Position numbers and translations under genes: made by a program. A stretch of DNA of 64,000 bases. It comes from Nymphaea colorata (lineage: Eukaryota; Streptophyta; Magnoliopsida; Nymphaeales; Nymphaeaceae). The stretch lies in contig NC_045141.1 of the NCBI RefSeq assembly GCF_008831285.2, positions 7,239,353 through 7,303,352 of the forward strand, read 5' to 3'. Shown here piece by piece: positions 13,080 to 25,199 of the stretch (position 1 is the first letter of the stretch; the number at the start of each line of letters is the position of its first letter). Below the pieces are notes generated by a model that had not been told where the DNA came from, made no database searches, and saw only the letters and a program-made list of their open reading frames with translations.

Positions 13080-14590
13080 CTAGTCTAGTAGGCTAGTAGC
13101 ATAACATATAGCATTAGCCTAGGTATGTGAAAACCTAAATCAAGCTTGGTCTTCATACTAAACCCCTTTCAAAATTATATTTTTCTAAAATATTTTTAAA
13201 ATGAATATTTCCAAATGATTTCAAAACCCTAGGTCATGTAGGCATGGAGTCCAATTCTCTAAAACCTAGTCCAAACTGATCTTAGAGCCCACTACTTATA
13301 AACCTAATCCCGTAGCCTAAATCTAGTCAAATTTTCTTAACACCCATTCATATGAAGTAAGTGGGGTCTACATCATATGCAGCAAGACCAAATGCACGTA
13401 TTACGGTCAAACCCATCCCAAGTTGCTTCGAGCCCAGTTTAGGTAAAATTGGACCTAGTCCTCTTGACTGACCACTCCTAGCCTTTTTGGATCTTGGATC
13501 TTAATTCAAGACATTGGATTCAACTCATGAACCTTCTGATATAAACTTTGATATTAAATTCAATTCTAGTATATGAGGTTTGGATCTCAATTATTGGATT
13601 TTTGATCTCGAAATTATGGATCTCACTTTGTGTATTTTTTATCTTAAATCTTAGATTTTGGATCTTGGACTTCATGTTTCGGATTTTGGATCAGATTTCA
13701 TATAATGAATCCTGAATCATAAATCTTAGATTATGAATATTAGATTATGGATTTCAGCTTATGGATATCAGATTTTGCATCTCAATCCATATTTTTTTTA
13801 TCCTGGATCTTAGGTCTTGGATTTTGGATCAGATTTCACATAGTGAACTTTGGATTGTAAACCTTAGATCAATTCCCAAAGCATCATGTCCAAATATGAG
13901 ATTGTAGACCATGACCTGTTCTCTCAAAATTTGAATTTTAGAAGTTTGAATTATGAATACAATATCAAATTGACTGGATCTTTGACACTTGATCTTGAAT
14001 CATAAGTCTTCATGGCATGATACCATTTGATATTTTAAACTTGTATGACATCTCTCATTTCAATTTAAAAACAAAAACTACATAAATTTCTCATATAAAG
14101 ATTATATTTCTTGAATTCAAATCCAGTTTTCTCCTAATAGGTCCATGTCCTATACCTAAGTCTTAGTAGAGACTGGACTCCAAGTCTACATGTCCTAGTT
14201 TTTATATGCATCATATTAGATTTAGAAAATTGCTTTGCATTGATCTATGATGTTCCGAACATGAAAAAACATCAAGATTTAATTCAGCTTGTTCACAAGT
14301 CTATTTCTAAAATCTACTTAGATTTTAAAACACATATGGTTTCAAAATTAGAGCATGTTTGCTTTCTTAGGCTTTGGATGACATTTAGACTTAAGAAATA
14401 AAACATTTTAGTATAGTCTTGGGTTTGATTACTTACTTCTATAAAGGTGCCAAGAACGATCAAACCTCATACCGCTAGGTCGTGTCCCTTCTCTCGAAAT
14501 TCTGCACAATGAATGGAGGCAAGTTTAGGCAAACAAATTCAATTTATTACAGTTTGCATATAAGATTGAAAAATTTTACATGTAGCCAAA
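13080..14590 (+). repeat. Long LTR-like repeat family, copy A2 (right part)
   Basis: Positions 13080-13340 match 18935-19215 closely ('ggtatgtgaaaacctaaat', 'caaaaccctaggtcatgtag', 'taacacccattcatat'). The terminal block 14440-14585 ('ggtgccaagaac', 'ataccg', 'tttattacagtttgcat', 'ttttacatgta') matches 19305-19443. A looser version of the same end is seen at 36960-37010. Between these lies low-complexity sequence built of 'ttggatctt / gatctcat' words (13480-13900), related to 36180-36660. It is non-coding. Confidence 0.75.
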
Positions 14591-15650
14591 AGTGGCTACT
14601 GTGGTGGGACTTGTCACTATCTCACTAGACAAGAATATTTTGATTTTTATGTTTTGAATTTTGTCTCAAACCACTTAGATACCTTATTGGATGGATGTGT
14701 ATATCTCTAATATGCATTAGGACTTAGAATTGAGAGAGATTTTCTATGCTCACCTAGTACATCATTACATATTATCTTTATAAAATTTAGGAGTTGTTTG
14801 AAAACAATGTTTGCTTCTTTCTTTGTTTTTAGCCCATATCGTACGCCACATTGCTTTAAAGCCAACTGTTTGTAGATGTGATTACATAATTAAAAGTTTC
14901 TTCTTACCTATAAGTCACAGTCATCACGTCACATAATACTTCTTGTATGCATTAGATGAATGTGGTTTAATAGTTGGACCAACCTAGTGGAATCGGGTAT
15001 TAGCCCTCTTCTCACCTATACTGAGGCATTAGCCTGGTATATTGGTGAGTGATCAAAGAGAATGAAGACACTTGACCTTTAGAACCTCATTTATAGGAGT
15101 ATATGCCATGTACTCTAGACTTCTTGTCCAAATATATAAGCATATCTATTATATGAAACAACCAAGAATTTGAAATCCTAGAGATTTAGTTTATGTGACC
15201 AAGGGTTGTGTCATTATAGAGTGTTGTTTGAAGCATTATGTGTATCTTATTTGATTATATGTTTTTGTCTCGGCATCTCGTTTAACATTATGCACCAAAT
15301 TTTTCATAAAAACCAGACATATTTTCAAAAAGAACTATTATTTTCCTATGCCAAAACCATCTATGATTTTCCCATCCTTTGTCATGTGATGCCGTCTCTT
15401 CAGCGTGTCAAGGTCAAAATTGTTATTCTGTCGCAACCTCCTATTGGGTGTACCTTGGTAGGGATAGTCCCATCACCTAGTTTAGCCATCCTCTATTTGT
15501 ATGATCATTTGCATGTTTGTCCTGACCCCAAGCATATCTTTTTGTCAGTCACTATGATCAAGATATTTTCTGCAGGTCATACTGTACACTATATTCTTAG
15601 GTGACCTAGACACTAGGTCCATTACAACAGATGGGTTCTTGTTAGGCTGA

Positions 15651-16058
15651 TGCTCACAATGGTTTAAGCAGTTCATGGAGTTTTTCCACCATCACCTAGA
15701 TAATAGTGGTCTCGAGATAGTGGCATTGTTAGCAACACATCAGATTAACAGCCATTGGCTGAAAGGTGGCACATCTAGATTCGAGTTTCCTTTCGGTGAG
15801 ATGGCAGCACTGATGGATTAGTTCACCTACATCTTGGGGCTGCCAAAGCTAGCAGGATGTCCCAAGGACAAAGTTGATCATCAATTTGTCACCAACATCG
15901 AAGCCACCAATTACAATGATTTATTGTATAGATTCACATGCATCAAGAGTTGGGAACTCATGAAAGAGAGAGATTGTCATTTTCTCGGACTCATGGATTC
16001 TCATGCATACTTTGGAAGTATTCTAGAGGAAATGAGGGCCAGATCACCAAAGATATAG
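15651..16058 (+). pseudogene. Plant mobile domain (PMD) protein remnant
   Basis: One frame gives 'FHHHLDNSGLEIVALLATHQ', then 'INSHWLKGGTSRFEFPFGEM', then 'FTYILGLPKLAG', the hallmark of the aminotransferase-like plant mobile domain (W...ttSFhfPfGEMt.TL.e...iLGLP). A single in-frame stop (about 15819) sits between 'GEMAALMD' and 'FTYILGLP'; the frame then runs to 16058. PMDs occur in the Arabidopsis MAIN/MAIL proteins and are often carried by gypsy and MULE elements. Here the fragment lies between two copies of the long LTR-like repeat (ending about 14590, beginning about 16150). That position suggests the internal region of a non-autonomous retroelement. No RT or integrase was found beside it. 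Confidence 0.6.
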
Positions 16059-16149
16059 CACAAGACTAAGGAGATGATGATGATCTAATAGTCTTCTCAA
16101 ACAGAGAGTGCATGATGAATCTATGTGTCTTCTAGCTATTCAAGATGTG

Positions 16150-19100
16150 GGAGAACAACAAAACTCAATGCCTTTTACCTACTTACCATTTTGCCTAACA
16201 TTTGAGCAATTATTCCATATCTCAACTTTACATGACTGCAGGAATCACCAGTCACCAGGGTTATCCCAGCCTGAAGTTAGCTCCCTTATAGCTCCAATCA
16301 GCTCACTGGAACTCAAAAACTACGCTCTTTAGCTTTACCAAGTTTACCTGACTACAAATAAAGTTTCATTGTTAAGTTTATATCCTATGCTAACTTGTAA
16401 ATTGCCATCAGATCTTTCTCTCTCATGTTTTCATGGGTTTGAACTGAATTTGAGCTCAACTCAATTGAGTGAGCTGAAATCAGACTAGAATCATGTTTAT
16501 CATGTATAAATCAAACTATTGTTAATTCAGTTTGAGTCCATTCATCTCGGTTTGAGTTCAATTCAATTTTGAGTTCTTTCTCTCTTTTGTGTTCAGGGGT
16601 TTGAGCAAAATTTCAACTCAACCCGATAGAGTGAGCTGAAACTAAGCTAGGATTATGTTTATCATGTATTAATCAAGCTTCTAAGTCTAGTTTGAGTTTA
16701 GTTCAGTTCTAAGCTCTTTCTCTATCATATTTTCAGTGGTTCGAAAACTCAAAACAATAGAGTGAGCTGAAACCAAGCTGGGATTATGTTTACCATCTAT
16801 AAATCAATACTCCCTTAGTACTGTTTGACTTCATTCCATTCTATTCAAGTTCAATTTAGTTCTTAGGATTGTGGAGCTCATTCCTACTTGCTATACTCTA
16901 TAAATTGCTGTCAAACTCAATTTTACAAAATTAAATTAGAAGCTTTCGATCTTTTAGCATATCCTTATGGGTAAGTGGCTTGTCCATGCACCCTCAGCAC
17001 CACCCATGAAAATTCCAATAAAATCAGTTTTTATGGCCCTCCTCAACTTTCCTTTGTAAACTTAATATATACGGTTTGGTAAAAATTTATTTTTAAATTT
17101 TAGATCAATCTGGGATGAATTTTGAAGTAAGGTTTTAACCAGAGCCTATTTAGGAGCCTCTGCATAGGTTGGTTCAATAAGATCTAGAAAACTCATTCAA
17201 AACTTCAAAACTACACCCAGGAGCAAAATTATCACTCCTTTTTTTAATCATATTCTTCTACGTTTTAGTATATGTTGCATAAACCTTAGTTTATGATTTT
17301 TTTTTTATTTTTAGAACCTTGGTTCAAACCAATCTCCTTATGTAAACCTATTTGAGCCCAAAGTCACACACAAAGGCCATTTTGATCATTTATCACTATG
17401 CACGTACTGTTGTAAAATCTAACTTAACAACCACATGAACCAAAGTTAGCCTTTTATCTACATTCACATGAATTTGGTAGGCCAAGCCTAGGCCCAGCCC
17501 ACTTCCATTTATCACTAAACGAGGGTTTTAAAAAATAACGCCTAGGATTGGGACCTGTAAACCTGCACCCAACCTAGGTTTGAACCAATTTTCCAAAATT
17601 GAACCTAGCCTAGGTCCAATTCATGTCATGCAGCTTGAACCCATGTTGCCTAGCTTGAGCCAGGTCTAGGTCCATGTCGAGGCTATTTTTAGATCTCTAT
17701 CTCATATTCCTGATCCAGATCACATATCCAAGTCTTATTTTGATGTTTGAATCTCATATTTCTACTTCAAGTTTTGAATATTTGATCCGCATTGCATTAT
17801 CATATCTAGATCTATCTTCTAGAATTTTCTTTAGATCTGGACTCAAAAATAGGTCCCTATATCAAACCCAGATCTAGGATCCACATGTGAGCTTAATGCA
17901 CATTATATTTTAAAAATGCATTGTGATTTTCTCACTTCATACTTAATGTTAATTTACACACAAGTACTTGAAACGTGAGGAATTCTTTCTTAAGCACCCA
18001 ACATTTACGGAATCAAAATCCGTACTCATATGTGGCCGAAACAAACATTTTCATGTTTCATATCAAATTTTAAAATATGGTTTTAAATGTGTGTTTTCTC
18101 CCCTTCATATTCTCACAGCATTCATTCAACACACTAAATGTCAAGCCGAATATTTTATGAAGGATCATTTAGCACTTCTCTGTGCATGTGTGGCTTTTCA
18201 CGAAATCATATTTTGAGTTTAGAGGAGATCGCAAATAGAAAAGTTTAGATAAAAATGCCATTTTAACCTTTGGTTTTGAATTGAGAGAGGAGAGATAGTG
18301 GCAAAAGTTAGTCCCATATCGATGGCTACAGTGGGGATGGCCCCTTCTCTCTCATATAAATATGGCTCTTCCCCACTCTTCTTTCTACACAATTTTAAGA
18401 GCTACCTTGAGAACCCTGTAATGCTAGAAAACTTTCAGTTGGGTACTCACAAAAAGGTTTAAGCTCAAACAAGTTAAATTTAGAGTCTTTGTTTAAGTCT
18501 GGTTTGGACTGCATCAGCACTCAACCTAGACCCAATGAGGCTTGGTGCAAAGGTCAAGGGATCTGGCTCAGATAGGTCTCTAGAATATTTTCTTATTTTC
18601 AATTTAGTGCTTTCTTTCTTTCTTGTTTTTTTATGCATGTTTTATGATTAGGTCTTAGATTTATCTTAGTTGCTCTAATAATGTTGTAGTTTAGTATGTT
18701 TATTTTCGAGGTTAGATTTCTTTCAATTTAGGTAGGTATAGGGGTTTGGTATGCCCCTCAATTCCTTGCCTCTTTCTTTTAATTTCATGCTTTTACTTAG
18801 TTTTTACTTAAATTGCACATGTAAAATATGTTTTTCTCTATGCTTTCATTAGTCATTCATTGCACTTTGATTATAATGTGCAGTGGATCACCTTGCACCC
18901 ACATACACCCCTTTTTTGAAACAAACTAGTCAGCCTAGTAGCATACCCTATGGCATTAACCCAGGTATGTGAAAACCTAAATTTTGCTTGGCCTTCATAC
19001 AAAAACCCTTTCAAAATCATAATTTTCTAAAATATTTTCAAAATCAACTTTTCCAAATTATTTCAAAACCCTAGGTCATGTAGGCATGCAGTGTAAAACA

Positions 19101-19443
19101 TAGTCCAGTTCTCTAAGACCTAGTCTAGATCGGCCTTAGAGCTCACTACTTAAAAACCTAGTCCCATGGCCTAAATCTAGTCAAATTTCCTTAACACCCA
19201 TTCATATTATTTAAATGGAGTTTATATCATATGTTGTATGGTTTGACTATGACCAAACATACTTATTACAATCAAACCATTTCAATTGGTTTGAGTACCC
19301 CTGGTCAAGGTGCCAAGAACAGACTACATACCGATAGGTCAGGTCCCATCTTTTACAGTCCCGCACAAGGCATAGATGCAAGTATAGGTAAACAAGTTAA
19401 ATTTATTACAGTTTGCATGTATGATTGAAAATTTTTACATGTA
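16150..19443 (+). repeat. Long LTR-like repeat family, copy B
   Basis: This is the most continuous copy: all blocks found scattered in copies A1 and A2 occur here in one run of about 3.3 kb without the LRR insertion. The block 17190-18475 pairs with 11215-12530, 18480-18900 with 10590-11050, and 18930-19443 with 13080-14585. A TATA-like element at 18354 follows 'gttagtcccatatcgatgg'. No protein-coding frame is present. The similarity to copy A stops at about 19443 (TTTTACATGTA), a likely right edge. Confidence 0.7.
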
Positions 19444-21700
19444 AACACCTTAAAAATTCTACCATGCTCATTCATTTAGTTTCTTCATTGTGAAAATCAT
19501 AACATAAGGCTCTTGTTTCTATAGCATTTTCTTCTCTAGGTAATAACTATATTGCATTAGTCAGTAACTCTTGGGAAGAGTTATTAATAATATTTCAGAT
19601 ATCTAGATCAGAAAAGTATTTATTGTTTTATATTTGTGGACCTTATATATATTTCTTTCTTTTCTATATGTGGAAGTATAGTTCTCAAGATATAGTTTGT
19701 GAAAAATGTTCTAACTATCATGGAGGAATGGTGTTGGATCAGGAAAGGTACGTAGACTATAACCTCACATTGTTTTGTTATATTTATATAATAATATAGT
19801 TGATCATTTGATAGAGTAACCTAAATGTGTTGTTTAGAATAAGCCTTCAGTATTTGCAAGGCATCCATAATTTTTTTCATCCTTGTGAAGAACAATAATG
19901 TGATTATCAATGGGAAAATCAAATGTTTTTGTCGAAAGTGTATAAACTGGTTGTGGTAGTCAATGAGTGAAGTATTTGGTCTTGTGATTGGAAATGGTTC
20001 TAGTGAAACTTCTACAAGATGGTATCATCATAGGTAGTTAGGATTACCTCCTTCAAAAAGGGACGCTGATTATGTGGAAGAAGATGAAATAAAATAAATT
20101 AGTCATATATGCATGAAACGATATATATATATATATATATGGAACCACGGCTATTATATATATCTGTCTATTTTCCTTATCATTAATAAGAGTTTTGTAC
20201 TTTAGTAGTGGTGGAACCTACGATCAAGGAGTTCATATATCCCAAACAACTTATGGTAAGAACAAAACTGAAAAAACATTGATAAAAACCTCAAATTTGG
20301 TGCATGAATTCAGCCTTAGAGTAAAAAATTATATTTGTAAATCATAGTTTTAAGGTTTTCTGATCTGACAAGGTACATCAAATTGAGAGAAATGGAAATG
20401 TTATTTGTTGCACATACCATCAGCCTTTCTAATCGCTAAATTTTTTCCAGTTGATAGAGATATTGAGCTTAATTTAATCTGGTATGTATCACTTCTTTTA
20501 TTTGTATTTAAGAAAATGAGTGGTGCATTTGTAATTTTTTTTTAATCTAGTTATCTTAGGTGACAAGCCTACAGTATGTCCTTCTAGTTCTATGCTAGTC
20601 TTAGGAATTGAATCAAGAATTTTAGGTGCATGGTTATTTATCGTCAGTTTTGTGGTTTTCTATGTTTTGAGAGGTCTGTTGTTTTGAATTGATGAGTAGT
20701 TAAAGTGGCACTTCTATAGATAGGGTCTTAAGATTTCCTTGGCTAGCTCAGTCTCATGGGATGTATGCATGCTATTAGAAACTTCTTGCAGGTTTTATCC
20801 ATAACATGGCCAGAATTTCTTTCAAGCATTTATTTTAGGATAAGCTAATTGATTTTTATCTTCTTTAGTATAAATATATGTGTATGAGCAAGCGTTCTTT
20901 TTTACATTTTATGTGCTTTCATCTATTTTGTAATAATAACTTGTCCAGCCGAGAGGTTCTTGAAAAAACTTTGGCTGACAATGAAAAATCAAATCATCCA
21001 TGATTTATTTATTCACCTGTTTTATTTATGTGTGTAAGTTAAATTAAACCAATGAATGATTATACTAATCTGTTCAGGTCTATGGATACCCTAATACAAT
21101 TGTAAATCCAATCCACTTTTTGTCTTTCCAACTAGGCTATATCGCAAACATCACAAAATTATTTCTCAGCAAATATTTTTTTTTGACTTGTGATTTTGTT
21201 TTTCTAATTTCTATGAACATGCATCTATTTAACATATTCATTCAACTGAAATGTCCATTAGATGCACTTGGTATTCAGTTGTTAATGCTTGTCTGGATTT
21301 TAGCTGTTCACATGTCTTCTTGATGTTCTCACCCAAGTCGAATTTTGGTATCATAAAAATTGTTAGTGGCTCCATGAACTTTATTAGTTAAAGTTAGAAT
21401 ACAGAACTCTAGTGACTCAATCCTATGGCAGCATAGCAAATCTTGATAAAAAAAAATGGATACATCCTTTCTAGAGCATTGATATTGGAATAAGAGAGAA
21501 AGGCTTGTTTCTCATTAACAAAAGTACACCACCCAATAAGTTGAAAGACTTTAAAAATGTTGACCAGGAACTTGATTGTGGTGTATTTCACTCATTTAAA
21601 TTCATGTGATTTGGTATCAAATGAAACTAGTCTTCTATTTTAGGATTTTGTGACACTTAGCCATCATATTGACAATAATTGTAGGTTGTTGCTAATTAAC
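19444..21700. other. Anonymous AT-rich intergenic DNA
   Basis: There is no assignable gene. It contains an (AT)n microsatellite at 20120-20141 and scattered short open frames without family signatures. The region could belong to the transposon whose Transposase_24-like piece follows at 21.75 kb. Confidence 0.4.
20120..20141. repeat. (AT)n microsatellite
   Basis: An uninterrupted AT dinucleotide run of about 22 bases. A similar run is at 43384-43408. Confidence 0.9.
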
Positions 21701-21747
21701 TGAACCTGGTTTCTATCTTACATTGTTAGTTTAAACTATACATTGAT

Positions 21748-22041
21748 GTGAAAGAGGAAATGAAACTTGAATATGTTAAGTTGTGGAGAAATTGGAGGTA
21801 TGAGCTTAGAGGAATCTACAAAATGTTTCACAGTTCACATTACCATTTGGATAATCAACTTGACTACACCCCATTGGAGCAGTGCACGGCCTTGTGGAAC
21901 ACTTTGATACATATGAATCGCAGGTATAGCTACAAAAACACATCCAAAATCTTTTGGCAAAATCATATGTATTTACTTTATATCGGTTGTTGCAAACTAC
22001 ATGTTCTGAGAAAGAAAAATAATAAGAATTGTTCCAAATAG
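21748..22041 (+). pseudogene. Possible Transposase_24-like fragment
   Basis: The open frame reads 'LWRNWRYELRGIYKMF', then '..YTPLEQCTALWNTLIHMNRRYSYKNTSK', resembling the plant transposase-associated Transposase_24 pattern (W+.WR..L...Y, then P..QW..LV..W......+S..NK.NR). The expected 'NKxNRxKQ' end is only partly preserved. No catalytic transposase domain is seen around it. It may be a captured or truncated CACTA-related exon; similarity is limited to about 70 residues. Confidence 0.4.
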
Positions 22042-23700
22042 AAGTACGTAAAAAACTAAAAAAAATCTTTGTTGAAATTGAAATTGTAAAATGAAAACAA
22101 TTGTCTCATGATATTTCCTATTAATCATATTATGCTGGCGTATTATGAGATGCAACCATATGTTTTTTGGTTAATTAGGTGACCTTGAGCCTTCTAGAGC
22201 TTAGTTTTGAATACGTGCACATACAACTTCAAATGTGCTATATCACAATGCACAGGGCACTTTCAAGTTTCTTAATTGTAATATTATGTTTCATAAAGTA
22301 TATCCTATTTTTAATGTCAGTTGTATCTAAAGTACTTTACTATGTGCAAGACAAAATTAAAATGATGATCATTGCAATGCCAGAAGGTGAAGGAGGTCCA
22401 CAATCCCAAATAGGTTTGGTCCAAAAATTAGCCCAAAATCATCAAAAAACTGGAGCTCGGTTTGTTTTCGCAAAAAAGACCATTTAGACCTTGACAAAAA
22501 TTATAAAATTTTCAATTTTTTTAAGTTGAGAGCCACAACAACCTGCCTGGTTTGGCAGGACTAACTATCACCCTCATTGGCTTAGAATTAGGCCAATGAG
22601 GGGGTACTTAGCTCCCTCTCAGCTCCACTCGGCATCACCCAGTGTGCTGTCAGGTGCTATGGCCAAGGGCAGCCGAGCACACTCAGATCACCAAGTGCAA
22701 CCCATAGGGTGTTGTGCGACAACACATATGGGAAAGTTTCCAATGATACAGGTCCATGCAATTCAGGCAATAATGTTTTTTTTCTAGTCTATGGATGACA
22801 CTACACAGATACAAATACAGGTATGTCCATCCATAGATATTTGTCTATGGCATTCAAACACCTCCTGAGGGATATGCCATTGTTTTATCAAGAATTGGTG
22901 TTTTTCTTTTATCATTGCCCATCAAATTTATATGGACGATCTCTTTTCATTTCCATGTTGTGAGTTTAAGAGCAATCATTCTATCTCGTAGTGAACCTCA
23001 TAGAGGATTTGTCATTGACTTCAGCAACATCTTGGTTGCAAAACGACTTCATGGTTCTTGCAGAGGAATTATTGATATAAGACTTCCCTTGCTTTCCAAA
23101 CAAGCATCCTTCCTTTTGCATTTCCTTTTCTTTTCTTGTAATTTGGATACTTTGGCTCCTTTGTTTGGATCTTTTCCTTGTTCTTTTCTTTTTCACGACG
23201 ACCTTCATCCGGGATATAAATACCTCATTGAAGTCTTACCATTGTGGTGTTCATTGTCTAGCTTTTGCTTAATTTTTGACTTGCTTCAACTTACAAATAC
23301 CAATTAAGCATGAATGTTCATGGATTTCGATCTTCTTGGAATAGACATAGGTCAACTATACACCAACCCAATACTCTTGACTAATTGTTCTAGTGAAACC
23401 ACTATGCTTGTCCCGAGTCCAGCTCTTTGTACTCATTTTACAAGGCATTTGTCTGATTCACTCGAGTTGAGTATCCATCCTTGTTCTCCATATAAATTCC
23501 ATTAAGCTTTTACATCCACTTAGTTATCAAAACAAATGACTTTTCCTAGACTTGATTCTCTTAGTTTCTTCACGATTCTCTTTAGTTCATGTTAGGGTCT
23601 TGTCAAGATAGATCGACTCCAGATTATGATCAGAAAATCATTCTTCCTGTAAGAGAAGGTTGAATCAGCTTAACATGTTCTCCTTAAGATGGTTAGATCA
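22042..23700. other. Anonymous stretch; short perfect hairpin at 22571-22602
   Basis: No gene is recognised. CCCTCATTGGC (22571-22581) and GCCAATGAGGG (22592-22602) form an 11-bp perfect inverted repeat with a 10-nt loop. Open frames at 22179-22487 and 22915-23307 have no family signature; the reverse strand of the latter is Lys/Arg-rich with many stops. Confidence 0.45.
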
Positions 23701-23739
23701 AAATTATGCAATACTCAGGTCAAATGTGAGTGCTTATAC

Positions 23740-24400
23740 GTTCCTATATGCACATGAGCATGAGTTCCAATGTTTGTACTCATGTGTTTCTGTATGCATG
23801 TGAATATGAATTCCAATGTTTGCACTCATGTGTTCATGTATCCATGTGAGCATGAATTCCAATGTTTGTACTCATGTGTTCTCGTATGCACATCAATACA
23901 AGTTTTTGTGTTCAAGAGTTCCTTTGTGCTCACAAACATGAGTTCTAAGGTTTCTACTCATGTGTGCCTATATGCACATGGGTACGAGTTTTAAACTATG
24001 AAGGTTTGGTCCATTATAAGATGAGTTCAAGGGGGTGTGTTGAAGATGTGAGTTCACGACACCAAGGCACCAAGAGGCCTTGTAATGAGTGTTCTGACAA
24101 ATGCAATACGAGTTCTAAGGGGTACATTAAAGACAAGTTTAATGTACACTGCATGAGTTCCATACACAATAGTGTAAGTTCCATGTATTCATGCATTCCT
24201 ATGTGCACGTGAGTATGACTTCTAGTGTGCAGCTATACTAGTTCAACTTATCACAAAGGTTGTTCAAAACATGACTAAGCGAGTTTCATGTATTCATGTG
24301 TTCATGTGCATGTGAATGCAAGTTCTAGTATTCCGAAACACAAGTTTTGAGGTTGTACTCATATGTTCATTTATGCACGCGAGTATGAGTTCCATGTGCT
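23740..24400 (+). repeat. Degenerate minisatellite, about 46-bp period
   Basis: The core 'gagttccaatgtttgtactc' followed by 'atgtgttc..tatgcatgtga' recurs at 23763, 23809, 23855, about 23900 and about 23943 and 23989, in 46-bp steps. More diverged and irregularly spaced versions continue to about 24400 (for example 24170-24215, 24281-24330 and 24355-24400). Short open frames inside are by-products of the repeat. Confidence 0.8.
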
Positions 24401-24439
24401 TTGCATGACTTCTATTTGCAGGGTTGTTTCGAGAAATGT

Positions 24440-24970
24440 GCCAAACACAAAATCTTTGCACTGTGTGTGGTGCACCAAAGCATGAAATTTTTGCACTGCA
24501 TGCAGGTGTTCATGCATCCAATCATGAAATCTCTACATTGTATGTTGGTGTTCAAGTGTTTGTGCACCAAGGCACGAAATCTCTGCACTATGTTTGGGTG
24601 CTTTGGTGTTCATATGTCAAGGCACAAAATCTCCACACTATGTGCAAACATTTAAGTGTTTATGTACGAAGGTACAAAATCTCCATACCATGTGTGGGCA
24701 GTCTTGTGTTCGTGTGTTGAGGCACAAAAACCTCTATACTATGTGGAAGCACTCAAGTATTGACATGTTGAGGCACGAAAACTCAACACCATGTACATGT
24801 GCTCTTGCGTTTGTGCATCTTGGTATGAAATCTCTATACTTTGTCTGGGTGCTTTAGTGTGGATTCATCAAGGTGCAAAATCTCCACACTATGTGCAAGT
24901 TCTCAAGTGTTTGAGCACAAAGATGAGAAACCTCTGTACTATGCGCAGGCACTCTCGTGTTCTTGTGTTA
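24440..24970 (+). repeat. Minisatellite, 50-bp period, about 10 copies
   Basis: The unit 'ggcacaaaatctccacacta' plus 'tgtg..ggtgctc..tgtt' recurs at 24521, 24571, 24621, 24671, 24721, 24772, 24822, 24872 and 24922, almost exactly 50 bases apart, with shortened units at the left end (24444, 24479). Because 50 is not a multiple of three, successive frames stay open in turn, which produces several overlapping but meaningless open frames. Confidence 0.9.
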
Positions 24971-25199
24971 TATAGTTTTAAAAAGGCATTGATATTTTTA
25001 AAGCTCTAAGACTTCATCTACCTTAAAGGGTGAGAATTTTACGTTTCGAAAGCTCTAGCTATCCTTTGAGGAAAATGTTTCTTTATATGAAATTCTTTTC
25101 AAAAACTTTACTTCAATTGGTGGCCATAATTGTTGCTCATTTATCGGAGATAAAAAAAAGGACCACTAGTTGGCAGGGAGAAATTAGAGATCATAAATA

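Noticed and set aside
15206-15604. 132-codon open frame upstream of the PMD remnant
   Set aside because: Different frame from the PMD, no recognisable pattern; it may be chance or untranslated internal sequence of the element.
24401-25009. Several overlapping open frames with repeated 'HKI.TLC'-like peptides
   Set aside because: They are produced by the 50-bp minisatellite, whose period rotates the frame; no start context or domain.
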